From contig NZ_CP011925.1 in the NCBI RefSeq assembly GCF_000238315.3, forward strand, positions 1,170,805-1,234,804: a DNA stretch of 64,000 bases, written 5' to 3'. The notes beneath the pieces were generated by a model. The model was given only the letters and a program-made list of their open reading frames with translations, was not told where the DNA came from and did no database searches. The position numbers and the translations under genes are program-made. This stretch comes from Pseudoalteromonas piscicida (GTDB lineage: Bacteria > Pseudomonadota > Gammaproteobacteria > Enterobacterales > Alteromonadaceae). Position 1 is the first letter of the stretch; each line of letters starts with the position of its first letter. Below, one piece after another: positions 9,761-19,010 of the stretch.

Positions 9761-9784
9761 AAAAAACCCCGCATTGCGGGGTTT
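9761..9784 (-). terminator. Intrinsic terminator upstream of asd
   Basis: AAACCCCGC and GCGGGGTTT form a 9-bp stem with a 3-base loop. On the minus strand it is followed by six T residues. It is 115 bases upstream of asd and about 260 bases beyond the receptor gene's own terminator, so it must end a different transcript, or act as an attenuator of asd. Confidence 0.8.
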
Positions 9785-9960
9785 GGATACAACATGTAAA
9801 GGTTGTCCTAATTAAACGCATTTGCGTCAACAAGAACTCGGTACGTAACGAGCTATGGTTTTGTTTTTAAAGCTCTTAAATAATGTTACTGGTTAAATAT
9901 GACAAGTATATTAACAACCTAGTAACCTACTGAAGTATTTGGATATATTTTTATATATAG
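9761..9960 (-). ncRNA. Candidate small RNA or asd leader transcript
   Basis: Between two minus-strand terminators (10044-10070 and 9761-9784) lies about 200 bases with no ORF. Short self-complementary stretches are visible: GACGCAAATGCGTT near 9815-9830 and ACAACC...GGTTGT-like pairing near 9790-9806. It could be a free small RNA or an attenuated asd leader. It does not visibly match the lysine riboswitch or another class I can recall. The 5' end is a guess, because no convincing promoter was found. Confidence 0.3.
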
Positions 9961-10043
9961 TCCAACTATACACAAAGTTACAGAACTTAGTCCATGAAAT
10001 AATGAATTAGTAGAAAAAAATATCTCGAAGATTGATAAAGATC

Positions 10044-10070
10044 AAAAAAGCCAAGGCTGACCTTGGCTTT
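10044..10070 (-). terminator. Terminator of the TonB-dependent receptor gene
   Basis: AAAGCCAAGG (10047-10056) pairs with CCTTGGCTTT (10061-10070) around a 4-base loop. On the minus strand it runs into six T residues. It is 21 bases past the receptor stop codon. Confidence 0.9.
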
Positions 10071-10090
10071 GGTTAAAGCTTAGTTGTTCT

Positions 10091-12778
10091 TTAGAACTCG
10101 TAGCTGTAGCTCAGGCTAACAGAGGTACCGACATCTTTTTGTCGCACTACTACGTCAGATTGAGTTACTTCTTGATCTTCATTTAGCAAGTTCTTGACTT
10201 TAAATTTAACTTTAGAGTTAAAGTCAGGATACCAAGTATATACTAGGTCAAGTGAGTGGAATGGTTGCTCATAAGCATCATCTCTACCGCCGATCCCTGA
10301 AGCCAAAATACGCTCACCAAAGACGTTATACACTAATGAACCACTGTGTTGACCATCAGCCGAGTCATAGTTTAATTGCATATTAACTACGTACTCTGAG
10401 TGACCCGTCATACGCTTCGTTGGGTTGGTTAAGTTACCAGCACGAGCTGGATCTATCGATACTTCAGAATCACTTAGGGTGATGTTACCTGACGTAAAGA
10501 AGCCACTCGCAAGACCCGATAAGTCGTATAGCCATTCGGCTTCAATACCGTATACTTCACCTTCCTCACCGTTTACGAAGGTTGCTGTATAGTCTTCATC
10601 ACCAACTCGCAAGATACTTTCTATTGGCGCCGTAATATCTTTATAGAATGCCGCAACAGAGAAGTTATCGCCATTATCCATATAGTATTCAAAGCGCGCG
10701 TCGTAGTTTTTCAGGTCACTACTCTTAAGGCCAGCTACACCGAAGGTGCGGATATCGGTTAATGGATCATAGTAGGCAACCGGTACTAACTCACGTAAGT
10801 CAGGACGTACAGTGGTTTCACCATAACCAAAACGTACTTGATAGTTACCGTCTGAAAGATACGTTAGCGATAGTGCGTTGAAGAAGTTATCTTCGTTAAC
10901 TGTACCAGCTAAAATGCGCTCCTCGTCGTAAATCGTTTCCATCGTTACGCGGTCGAAGATTAGACTCGATGTTGCAAGTGACACTTGTTTAAAGTCTTCG
11001 TAACGAATACCACCACTAATACGCCAGGTATTGTCGAAGAAGATATCAAACTCACCATAGCCCGCATCAATCTTTTGAGCCGCGATATAATCGTCTGCCG
11101 CTGGTGCCTGAGGTTCGTTGAAGGTCAACAAGAAAGTGTTGTTGTTCAAAAACTCATCGTCAAGATAACCCGATAATCCATAGATCTCAGATTCATCAAA
11201 GTTTACTGGGATGGATATGCCACTTTTGTTATTTACAACGAAGTTACTGGTATTGTAAACACGCGCTCTATCCATAAAGTCGTAACCACCTTTAAGGGTA
11301 ATTTCTATGCCCTCGAAGGTTAACGGTAAGGTGACATTGCCGCTGTAAGACTTTACGTTGTCTTCCATGTCTGTAAAGGCGTACGTTATACGGTTATCAT
11401 CACCGGTAACGATGGAGTTTTTATAAGAACCGTCTTCGTTATAGTTATCAATAAACTTAAAGTCGATTTCTGTTGGAATATCGGTTTGCGCTTTTGACTC
11501 TGTATACTGCCAGTCAAAGCCTATCCCCCAGTAATCGAGGAACGTGTGTTGACCAATCACTTGGTCGATATCCAATGTGCGTTCTTCGTAATCAAACTGA
11601 TGTGAACGCTGTGCCGCACCTGTTCCCGCTATAGTTCTAACGGTACTACCGTTAGGGCTTTGTAACACGGAAAACTCTGATTCGGTTTCGTTATCTTCGA
11701 GATAAATCTTAGAATAAGTAATGCTATGCTGATCTAAGCGGTAACCGATATTGAATACACCATTTAGGCGTTCAGTTTCAGTGGTTACTTTAGATTCTTT
11801 AAGTGTCACATAACAGGAATTGGCTGTGTCTTCTGCGGTTTCTAGTTTTGAAGTACAGTTTTCAGTTAATGTGTCGTCAATAACGCCCGTCGTGCGGTCG
11901 CTATAATTCCAATCATTGTCATAGGAACCTGCAAGCATAAAGCCTACCGTGCCGCCTAACCAATCTTCTTGGAAACTATTGCCAATGTTGGCTTTTACAT
12001 CAAAGTTTGGATCTAAGGACTCTTCTTTGACTTGAATATCGCGAGGAAGCGATGACACAAACCCTTTGATCACGTCAATTGCTTGATCCGCACGTGTTAG
12101 CCCGTCTTTATCTTTGAAACCGTTTTTGTCTACAACTTCACCGATGTCAAAGTTACCACGATATCTTACAACTGCATCTTGTAGTACTTGAGGTATACCT
12201 TCCGCGGTTCCGCTGTAGGTAAAGCCTTTATCAGAATTAAAGTTTTGGCCAATACCTACCTCAATACCTGCGGTGAACTCCGATGGTACAGACTTCGTAC
12301 GGATATCGATGTTACCACCACCGAATGCAGCAGGCATTGACGGAGAATAAGCCTTTTGTACCGCTAGACTTTCAATAATGCTTGCTGGAAAAATATCGAG
12401 TGGAATAACGTTTCGGGTTAAGTCCGGGCTCGGTACTGCGGCACCATTCAGGCGAGCACTTGAGTAACGCTCACCTAAGCCACGAACATAGATAAACTTG
12501 CCGTCAACTAATGTAAGACCGGTAACACGACGTAGCGCGGATGCTGCATCACTATCACCCGTTCTAGATAGCTGCTCTGCGCCTAAGATATCCGCAACGA
12601 AGGCTTGGTTTTTACGTTCTTCAATTACCGCCGCAGCACTACCTTGCAAACGAGTACCTACCGCAACAACTTCTTCGATTGCCTGTTCTTCTTCTGCAAC
12701 GCTTGGTAGAGAAGTTGCGACTGTGAGTGCCGTACTGATGGCTAAAGCAACTTTTTTAAATTTCATTTGAGTATCCAT
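10091..12778 (-). CDS. TonB-dependent outer-membrane receptor
   Basis: This is an energised outer-membrane porin of about 895 residues. An N-terminal signal peptide (MKFKKVALAISTALTVATSLPSVA) is followed by a plug domain (about 45-170) containing DAASALRRVTGLTLVDGKFIYVRGLGERYSS and PAAFGGGNIDIRTK. A long 22-strand-type barrel ends in the aromatic terminal residue SLSYSYEF. A TTG 15 bases upstream is possible, but the ATG at 12778 has AGGA at good spacing; the signal peptide may even start at a third Met, four codons on. The ligand is unknown: it is not clearly a siderophore or cobalamin receptor. The adjacent lipoprotein and TonB2-type genes suggest a dedicated uptake system. Confidence 0.9.
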   Translation of the reverse strand: MDTQMKFKKVALAISTALTVATSLPSVAEEEQAIEEVVAVGTRLQGSAAAVIEERKNQAFVADILGAEQLSRTGDSDAASALRRVTGLTLVDGKFIYVRGLGERYSSARLNGAAVPSPDLTRNVIPLDIFPASIIESLAVQKAYSPSMPAAFGGGNIDIRTKSVPSEFTAGIEVGIGQNFNSDKGFTYSGTAEGIPQVLQDAVVRYRGNFDIGEVVDKNGFKDKDGLTRADQAIDVIKGFVSSLPRDIQVKEESLDPNFDVKANIGNSFQEDWLGGTVGFMLAGSYDNDWNYSDRTTGVIDDTLTENCTSKLETAEDTANSCYVTLKESKVTTETERLNGVFNIGYRLDQHSITYSKIYLEDNETESEFSVLQSPNGSTVRTIAGTGAAQRSHQFDYEERTLDIDQVIGQHTFLDYWGIGFDWQYTESKAQTDIPTEIDFKFIDNYNEDGSYKNSIVTGDDNRITYAFTDMEDNVKSYSGNVTLPLTFEGIEITLKGGYDFMDRARVYNTSNFVVNNKSGISIPVNFDESEIYGLSGYLDDEFLNNNTFLLTFNEPQAPAADDYIAAQKIDAGYGEFDIFFDNTWRISGGIRYEDFKQVSLATSSLIFDRVTMETIYDEERILAGTVNEDNFFNALSLTYLSDGNYQVRFGYGETTVRPDLRELVPVAYYDPLTDIRTFGVAGLKSSDLKNYDARFEYYMDNGDNFSVAAFYKDITAPIESILRVGDEDYTATFVNGEEGEVYGIEAEWLYDLSGLASGFFTSGNITLSDSEVSIDPARAGNLTNPTKRMTGHSEYVVNMQLNYDSADGQHSGSLVYNVFGERILASGIGGRDDAYEQPFHSLDLVYTWYPDFNSKVKFKVKNLLNEDQEVTQSDVVVRQKDVGTSVSLSYSYEF

Positions 12779-12800
12779 ATGCAATCCTGCCAAAAATCAT

Positions 12801-12825
12801 AAAAAAGGCGCAATGACTGCGCCTT
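12801..12825 (-). terminator. Terminator of the beta-helix lipoprotein gene
   Basis: AAGGCGCA (12805-12812) and TGCGCCTT (12818-12825) form an 8-bp stem. The minus-strand transcript then has six T residues. It lies between the lipoprotein stop and the receptor start, so the receptor may depend on read-through or on its own promoter. Confidence 0.8.
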
Positions 12826-12855
12826 AATTGTAATAACTAAGGTCATTACGGATAA

Positions 12856-14526
12856 TTAGTCAGCGTTTGAAGCCTCAATTGCTTTCTTAACCCACTGATA
12901 CCATTCAGAAGATGTATCTTTATCAGATACCGCACCAATGTAATCAACAGTCGTGAAGAAGTTATCATTTAGGCTGCTTAGGTCGTTTGCTTCAACAGTG
13001 ATCGCGGTAGAGCTTGAATTTGTTGAGAAGCCGTCTGCTGCAAGTACGTCAGCTGCACCGTTTAGAATTTGGTTAGAACCTGCGTTAACAAACCAGTCTT
13101 CTTTACCTTCACCTGCAGGTAATGGGTCAGAACCATTTTTAAAGTTTGCTGCACAAGCAAGTACAGAGCTTACGTAGTTAAGCGTATCAGCTTCAGCGTT
13201 TGCAGCAGCCTTATCATCTTTAAACTCTAAACATTCAGTGCCATTCGCAGCTGATGATTTAACTACTAATGCGTTGTAATACATACCACGGATTGCATCG
13301 TCAAACTTCATACCTTGTGATTCGTCATCATCACGAATTGAGTTACCATCAGTCGTTAACACAGTTACGTTTGCAAAATTAAGCGTAGATGCTGGTGCTT
13401 GGCTGTAATCAGGGCCTGCTGCTTTTTCACCATCGGTTTCAAAACCATTGTTACCCATGAAGCCTTCTGTGCCCGCAGGAATTAGTACCGCGTCGCCGTT
13501 GTCATCAGCATAAGTAACGTCACGCTTAGTTTGAATTGTACCGTGCTTAACAAGGATAAACTGGCCTTTACCTTGCCATCCTGCATCAACGTCAACAGCA
13601 TCATCTTGAGTATCCGTTACTACGATATTTTTGATGTTTGCAGCACCACCGAAGAATTCGATACCATCGTCAAAACCTTGGTGAATGTGAAGGAATTCGA
13701 AGCTTGAACCAGAACCCACAGCATTCAGTGTTAGTGAGTTTAAGTCGTCCCCAGGGCCGCCATCACGAGGACCAGAACCTGCATACCAAATGTGCGCATA
13801 TTTGATTTGACCGCTGCTATCTGCATTGTTTTTACCGCTATAGTAGCTTGTTACACCTTCAGAATCTGCATTACAAAGGTTGCCATCGCGCTCTGCATCA
13901 GTACATTCGTTTGTGATACCAAAACCGTTAACCATGATACCACCCCAGTCAGCAAACTGTGGACCGATACCTGCTAGGTTAAATGCGTCAAATTCTGCTG
14001 CTGAAGTGAAACGAATTGGCTCAGCTGCAGTACCAACTGCGTTGATTTTCGCACCACGCGCGATACGAACCACTGACTCACCAGAAGTGAATGCCATTAC
14101 TGCACCTGGCTCTACAGTTAGTGTTGGGCCGTTCGCCTCGATTGTACAACCTGTTGACGTGTTACAATCTTTACCGATTAAAAGTGCACCTTTGAATACG
14201 TGAGCGCCACCATTCTCAAGCTTTTTGAATGTCACATCAGCTTGTACTTCTAGTGATTTAGAAGCAAAGTCAGTGCCGTATACACAGTGTGGTGCTTGGA
14301 ACGTACCTTGAACTTCAGTGCTTCCTACAGCGCGAGTTGTACAAGGGTTAGTTGTGCCAGTATCGCCACCTGTATCACCGCCTGAATCGCCATTGTTTGT
14401 TGTATTGTTTGAATTGTTAGTGCTGTTATCGTTTACAGTAGGTGTAACTTCGATGTCACCACCACAACCAGTAAGTGCCATAGCAGCGACGATTGCAGAG
14501 ACTCTGAAGAGGTTTTTTAGTTCCAT
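12856..14526 (-). CDS. Surface or periplasmic lipoprotein, beta-helix-like
   Basis: A 556-residue lipoprotein starting MELKNLFRVSAIVAAMALTGCGG, with a lipobox ALTGC giving an N-terminal lipidated cysteine. A Ser/Thr/Asn/Gly linker (about residues 28-60) follows. The body has repeating short strands such as LTVEPGAVMAF, INAVGTAAEPIRFTSA and IKNIVVTDTQDDAVDVDAG, consistent with a right-handed parallel beta-helix. Several Asp-rich turns could bind calcium. I chose the ATG at 14526, with GGAG 7 bases upstream, over an in-frame TTG at 14538. It lies directly upstream of the TonB-dependent receptor, so it may capture the ligand at the surface. No enzyme function is evident. Confidence 0.75.
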   Translation of the reverse strand: MELKNLFRVSAIVAAMALTGCGGDIEVTPTVNDNSTNNSNNTTNNGDSGGDTGGDTGTTNPCTTRAVGSTEVQGTFQAPHCVYGTDFASKSLEVQADVTFKKLENGGAHVFKGALLIGKDCNTSTGCTIEANGPTLTVEPGAVMAFTSGESVVRIARGAKINAVGTAAEPIRFTSAAEFDAFNLAGIGPQFADWGGIMVNGFGITNECTDAERDGNLCNADSEGVTSYYSGKNNADSSGQIKYAHIWYAGSGPRDGGPGDDLNSLTLNAVGSGSSFEFLHIHQGFDDGIEFFGGAANIKNIVVTDTQDDAVDVDAGWQGKGQFILVKHGTIQTKRDVTYADDNGDAVLIPAGTEGFMGNNGFETDGEKAAGPDYSQAPASTLNFANVTVLTTDGNSIRDDDESQGMKFDDAIRGMYYNALVVKSSAANGTECLEFKDDKAAANAEADTLNYVSSVLACAANFKNGSDPLPAGEGKEDWFVNAGSNQILNGAADVLAADGFSTNSSSTAITVEANDLSSLNDNFFTTVDYIGAVSDKDTSSEWYQWVKKAIEASNAD

Positions 14527-14673
14527 TGCTAACTCCAATAGTAGACTTTTAAAAAAATTATTTTTTTACTGTGTTTAAATGATGTGACTAAATTAATGGG
14601 GTTTTATTACACGAAGATTACACAAAATGATTGTAATTAAATCTTCATAATAAAAATTGGAACTTTTAAAAAT

Positions 14674-14698
14674 AAAAAAACCGCCCGAAGGCGGCTTT
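14674..14698 (-). terminator. Terminator of the tonB/TPR operon
   Basis: AAACCGCC (14678-14685) pairs with GGCGG-CTTT (14690-14698) around CGAA. On the minus strand it is followed by seven T residues. It separates the TPR gene from the lipoprotein gene. Confidence 0.85.
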
Positions 14699-14718
14699 GG
14701 TGTTGCGATTATAAAATA

Positions 14719-16029
14719 TTATAATAAAGCTTGTTTTAATGTTTCAGCATGAACTTTTTCTCGCTTCACATATTTAATCCATTGCTTGGCGAGGTTTGCT
14801 GATTTTTTGTGCTTTTCAGCTTGTTCGAATGCCAATATAGAAGCATCAAAGTTTTGCAGGTTAAACTGTGCCATTCCAAGTGCAACATAGGCGTTAGACT
14901 CAAACGTTAAATCGCCTTTATTGAGAGCAAGTCGGGCGTGATCTGCGGCATCATCATACTTTTCAAGATTTAAGTAGATCTCTGCAAGTCTCTGATCTAA
15001 ATTACCATGTTCAACTTTTTCAGTTGCAGCTAGGAAAAAAGGTAGTGACTTTTTATCTTCTCTTGCTTGAACGAAAGCTTCTGCGATAAAAGTTAGGTTT
15101 TTGGCGCTGTCTTCAACGACACCTGCTTTTATTCCGTTATCGAGTGCTTCCGCTGCTTTAAAAGGCAAGGCGTTCATTAAATAGACTTGAGCAAGTTGCA
15201 TATAATCAGATTTTGATTTTATAAAGCCTCTTTGCTTCGCAGTTTCAAATGTTGCAAGCTGTTTTTTCTCAGCACCTATCTCACCGTACATACCGCCAAG
15301 CTGGATCCAGTATTGTGGTTTGTCATAAAGGGTAACCATTTTCTCTAAAACATCCGCTACTTTTTCCGGCTGATTTAATGAGTAATATATCGCACGTTGA
15401 AGAACTAACCAGTTTTCTTTTGGTAGTTCACCGTCGGCTTCAACTAAATCAATCGCAGTATTTATATTGTTTATCGCATCATTATATTTTTTTAGTTGAT
15501 ATTGTGCTTGCGCCTTTAAAATATAAAAGTTACTTTTTGGGGCCTGCGTATTAACTTCTTTCCACTGATCAAGGAATGATAATGTACTTTCAAAATCATT
15601 GTTTGCCATGGCCAATTGAGCCAAACTAAATGTCGTAGAAAGACGCAGGGACTCAGGAATAGATTCTTCAGCAATAACGGCTTTGAAAGATTCGATGGCC
15701 TTGTCGAGCTTGTTCTCGTTGTAATAAATAAAACCATAGAAGTTATACATCATTGCCACTTCGTAGCTATTCATACTCGAAACGCGTTCTTTCACCGAAT
15801 CTAATGCGGCGAGGCCTTCTGCAACTTGACCGTCGTCTGCAAGTTTTTGCGCGCGAGCCAGTTGACTGTACACTTTTTCGCGTAGCGCGGGCACACGCTT
15901 GGTTTTAGTTTCTGAGTCTGCATAAGCCGTTGCCAAATTAACATTTGGTATGACCGAAATGAGACTCGGTGCTATTAAACCTGTGCTAAATAACGCACTT
16001 ATTAACGTAATTTTTTTAAATATTTTCAT
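14719..16029 (-). CDS. Periplasmic TPR-repeat protein of the TonB cluster
   Basis: A 436-residue exported protein: signal peptide (residues about 1-37, ending ATAYA), then tandem tetratricopeptide repeats, for example residues with YNFYGFIYYNENKLDKAIESFKAVIAEE-type units and AYVALGMAQFNLQNFDASILAFEQAEKHKK near the C-terminus. TPR scaffolds of this kind are commonly the last gene of the ttpC-exbB-exbD-tonB operon in marine gammaproteobacteria. It begins 22 bases after the tonB stop, so it is co-transcribed. Its exact role is unknown. It may organise the TonB complex. Confidence 0.8.
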   Translation of the reverse strand: MKIFKKITLISALFSTGLIAPSLISVIPNVNLATAYADSETKTKRVPALREKVYSQLARAQKLADDGQVAEGLAALDSVKERVSSMNSYEVAMMYNFYGFIYYNENKLDKAIESFKAVIAEESIPESLRLSTTFSLAQLAMANNDFESTLSFLDQWKEVNTQAPKSNFYILKAQAQYQLKKYNDAINNINTAIDLVEADGELPKENWLVLQRAIYYSLNQPEKVADVLEKMVTLYDKPQYWIQLGGMYGEIGAEKKQLATFETAKQRGFIKSKSDYMQLAQVYLMNALPFKAAEALDNGIKAGVVEDSAKNLTFIAEAFVQAREDKKSLPFFLAATEKVEHGNLDQRLAEIYLNLEKYDDAADHARLALNKGDLTFESNAYVALGMAQFNLQNFDASILAFEQAEKHKKSANLAKQWIKYVKREKVHAETLKQALL

Positions 16030-16050
16030 AATCGCAATCCTTAATGGCGG

Positions 16051-16656
16051 TTAGCCATTAATTTGAAATGAAATCTTATTTTGAACACCCGCAACTTCAA
16101 CCGGTTCACCGTTTACGACACGAGGTTTGTATTTAAATTTCAATGCTGCATCAAGCGCTGCTTGGTCAAAGATTGATTCCGGTTCGGCGCTTACTACAAC
16201 AGGGTTTCTCACGGTGCCTTGTTTAGTTACAATGAACTCAACAATCACATACCCCTCAATTCCGCGTGATAACGCACGTCTTGGATATACTGGCGCAACT
16301 TTAACGATTGGTAGATATTCACCATCACTGGACTCAAGTGCTAAACCACCCGCCAAATCTACGTCAGCGTCCACATTGGCACTGAAATCAAAGTTGCCGC
16401 CTGTTGCGTCAAGATTGTTGTTCTGCGTTTGTGGTGCATCCATTGGTGGAGGCGGCTCTTTTGGTGTTGGTGGCTTTTGTGGCTTACGCTCTTTTTTCTC
16501 CACCGTCTCTTCTTTTTTAAGACGGACGAAATCTAGTACTTGTCCTTTTACAGGATCTGTCATTGCTCCTTCCCCTCCTTGGATAAGCGCTTGCATACCC
16601 AAGAAAAGGAAAAAAGTAACTATACCTGCAATTACTAAAGCAATTAAGTAACGCAT
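16051..16656 (-). CDS. tonB: TonB family energy transducer (TonB2-type)
   Basis: A 201-residue protein with an N-terminal membrane anchor (about residues 4-26), a Pro/Lys-rich periplasm-spanning stretch (KKERKPQKPPTPKEPPPPMD, about 54-73), and a C-terminal TonB domain with YPRRALSRGIEGYVIVEFIVT and KFKYKPRVVNGEPV. It transfers proton-motive energy from ExbB/ExbD to outer-membrane receptors. The short length fits the TonB2 class of Vibrio. It begins 9 bases after exbD and ends 21 bases before the TPR gene. Confidence 0.93.
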   Translation of the reverse strand: MRYLIALVIAGIVTFFLFLGMQALIQGGEGAMTDPVKGQVLDFVRLKKEETVEKKERKPQKPPTPKEPPPPMDAPQTQNNNLDATGGNFDFSANVDADVDLAGGLALESSDGEYLPIVKVAPVYPRRALSRGIEGYVIVEFIVTKQGTVRNPVVVSAEPESIFDQAALDAALKFKYKPRVVNGEPVEVAGVQNKISFQING

Positions 16657-16665
16657 GGTATGTTC

Positions 16666-17076
16666 CTATGACTCCTGTGCTGCAATTGAAACATCAAATG
16701 CGCCAGCTGCGCGTGATGCATCCATTACTTTAATTAGCGTGTCAGTAGTTGCCTTTTTATCAGCTTGAATAACCACACTACCCTGTGGGTTTTCCGCTTT
16801 AAGACGCTCAATGTTTGCTTGAACTGCACGGATGTCTACTTGGCGTTTGTTAATCCAAATTTCACCAGTATCTGAAATTGCAACCAGAATATTGGCTCTT
16901 TGCTTTTTCACTGCAGTGGCCGCTTCTGGGCGGTTAACATCAATACCCGCTTCTTTAACGAAAGAGGCCGTTACAATAAAGAAGATAAGCATGATAAATA
17001 CAACGTCCAGCATTGGTGTCATGTTGATTTCTTCTGCTTCTTCTTCTTGGAATACTTTTGCAAGTGGTGCTCTCAT
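16666..17076 (-). CDS. exbD: ExbD/TolR family biopolymer transport protein
   Basis: This 136-residue protein has one N-terminal transmembrane helix (MLDVVFIMLIFFIVTASFV). The conserved membrane aspartate in MTPMLDVVFI carries protons in this family. A periplasmic domain follows (VAISDTGEIWINKRQVDI...VVIQADKKATTDTLIKVMDASRAAG). It is part of the TtpC-ExbB-ExbD-TonB operon, between exbB and tonB. Confidence 0.93.
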   Translation of the reverse strand: MRAPLAKVFQEEEAEEINMTPMLDVVFIMLIFFIVTASFVKEAGIDVNRPEAATAVKKQRANILVAISDTGEIWINKRQVDIRAVQANIERLKAENPQGSVVIQADKKATTDTLIKVMDASRAAGAFDVSIAAQES

Positions 17077-17098
17077 AATTCTTTCCTCACACGACCGA

Positions 17099-17626
17099 TT
17101 AATGGTCTAGTAGCATTTTATCTTCTAACAACTCAACTTCACGCTTGGCTTTACGCTGAAGGTAGGTCGATGCAAATACACCCGAAAGCGCACCAACCAT
17201 GCCTGCCATTGTCGGGATAGTTGCTTTTGATACCCCAGATGCCATAGAGCGTGCACTGCCTGATCCGGTGATCGCCATTACGTCAAATACTTCAATCATG
17301 CCGGTTACTGTGCCTAGGAGTCCTAGTAAAGGACACAGTGCCACCATGACATTGATATAAGGTAAGTTGGCGTTGAGTTTGATCCCTACGCGAGAGATAG
17401 TTGCTTGTCTTATCTGCTCTGCGTTCCAACTGTTACGCTCATTTCGAGAGTTCCAAGCTTGTAGGACTTCGTTTTTGTAGCCTCTGTATTTACCGAACAC
17501 AAACATGAAGCGCTCGAGAATAAGTAGCCACATGGCGAAGGTTACGAAGCCGATGACCAAGAGAACCTGGCCACCTGTATCAAGGAATTCACGTAAAGCG
17601 TTAATTGCATCAAGCAATAAAACCAC
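17099..17626 (-). CDS. exbB: ExbB/TolQ/MotA family proton channel protein
   Basis: A 175-residue inner-membrane protein with three predicted helices: near residues 18-36, 98-120 (LPYINVMVALCPLLGLLGTVTGMI) and 140-165 (TIPTMAGMVGALSGVFASTYL). The GLLGTVTGM motif is the family hallmark. It is the stator subunit of the TonB motor and is separated from ttpC by 2 bases, so the two are translationally close. Confidence 0.93.
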   Translation of the reverse strand: MVLLLDAINALREFLDTGGQVLLVIGFVTFAMWLLILERFMFVFGKYRGYKNEVLQAWNSRNERNSWNAEQIRQATISRVGIKLNANLPYINVMVALCPLLGLLGTVTGMIEVFDVMAITGSGSARSMASGVSKATIPTMAGMVGALSGVFASTYLQRKAKREVELLEDKMLLDH

Positions 17627-17628
17627 GA

Positions 17629-18996
17629 TTACGCTCCTTTCTCGCTACGCTCAGCAATGATCCCCGCGCTCTGCTCTTGAAGAATAAGGAGCAAGTTACG
17701 AGAACGTGTGTTTAGTAGTGTGTAAAGGAATACGGTTGGGATAGCGACAACCAGACCAAGTACGGTTGTTACAAGGGCCTGAGAAATACCACCAGCCATG
17801 AGTTTAGGGTCGCCCGTACCAAACAAGGTAATTGCTTGGAAGGTGTTGATCATACCGGTCACAGTACCGAGTAGACCAAGTAGAGGTGCTACGACTGAAA
17901 TAATTTTGATTAAAGTCAGGTTACGAGTGATCTTTGGCATCTCACGAAGGATTGCTTCGCTTAGTTTGAGCTCTAGCGTATCGTAAGCCACATCAGGGTA
18001 TTGCTCTTTCACTTTCATCACACGACCTAGCGGGTTGTCGTCACGGGCAACGCTATCTTTAAGCTGACGATTGATTTTAGAACCCATCAACATGAGTGAT
18101 ACAAAACGCTCAATTGCAATAAGTAGTGCCAATAAACCTACACCTAAAATAACGTAACCTACCGCGCCACCTTGGTGTACTTGTTCTTCGGTATTTGGCG
18201 CTTGTACTAGTAGACCAAGAATTGAACCGCCCGTTGGGTCAAGGGCAAAATCTACAGAACCTGCTTTCGCACTTTGTAATTCACCCGCTGTTGAGGTGAA
18301 ACGAGACGCTGGCTGACGAGTCAGTTCAGAAAGTGTTTGTGTATCGTTGTTGTAAGTCAGGTATTTACCATCAGCGATTAAGTTAAACGCACCGACGCGA
18401 AGCACTTCTTTGTTTTGCTTGGCACCACCGGCTACGATAACTTCGGTATTAAAGCGTGACACTTTACCTTGTTCTGTCATTTCACGTTGCATCTCAAACC
18501 AGACTTTTTCAATGTCTTCGATTGATGCTAGACGTGACGTTGAGCCCATCTTTTTCGCAAGCTCAGTCATGTAATCATCACGACCCTTAATTTCAGCTGA
18601 TACAACTGAAGTTGCGAACTTATTTGAGCTGTCGCCAGCTACTTGCTGAAGCACACCGAATAGTTCTTTTAATGTCCCCATACGCTTGCTAAGGGTGTCA
18701 CTTAGGTTGGCCAGTTTAATTTCGTTTTCTTCGAAATTGGTTTCTAGACGTTCAGATTTAGCCAACGCTTGGTTACGTTCACCCGTTAGCGCATTCAACA
18801 TTTGGATTTGGTTGTTTTGCTGCGCTTTGAACTCGGCTTCACGTTGTTTGTTTTGCGCTGTTTGTGCGGTTTGCCCTTGTTCTAAGGTTTTAAGTAGTGA
18901 ATCTAAATCTAATGCTTGTTCAGCATGCGCAGATGCGGTTAACGCAAGTGTTGTTGCGAAAATAGCGTGTTTAGTGAATTTTTGTACGAATTTCAT
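17629..18996 (-). CDS. ttpC: TtpC-like MotA/TolQ/ExbB channel protein
   Basis: This is a 455-residue two-part protein. A signal peptide (cleaved near ASAHA, residue 25) and a long periplasmic coiled coil (about 35-115) precede a C-terminal ExbB-like membrane domain with helices near 278-300, 360-385 (VVAPLLGLLGTVTGMINTF) and 405-430. TtpC is known in Vibrio as the extra component needed by the TonB2 system. Its DUF3450 neighbour lies 14 bases upstream and exbB directly downstream, the standard gene order. Confidence 0.9.
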   Translation of the reverse strand: MKFVQKFTKHAIFATTLALTASAHAEQALDLDSLLKTLEQGQTAQTAQNKQREAEFKAQQNNQIQMLNALTGERNQALAKSERLETNFEENEIKLANLSDTLSKRMGTLKELFGVLQQVAGDSSNKFATSVVSAEIKGRDDYMTELAKKMGSTSRLASIEDIEKVWFEMQREMTEQGKVSRFNTEVIVAGGAKQNKEVLRVGAFNLIADGKYLTYNNDTQTLSELTRQPASRFTSTAGELQSAKAGSVDFALDPTGGSILGLLVQAPNTEEQVHQGGAVGYVILGVGLLALLIAIERFVSLMLMGSKINRQLKDSVARDDNPLGRVMKVKEQYPDVAYDTLELKLSEAILREMPKITRNLTLIKIISVVAPLLGLLGTVTGMINTFQAITLFGTGDPKLMAGGISQALVTTVLGLVVAIPTVFLYTLLNTRSRNLLLILQEQSAGIIAERSEKGA

Positions 18997-19010
18997 AGTG
19001 GTCTCACCTA

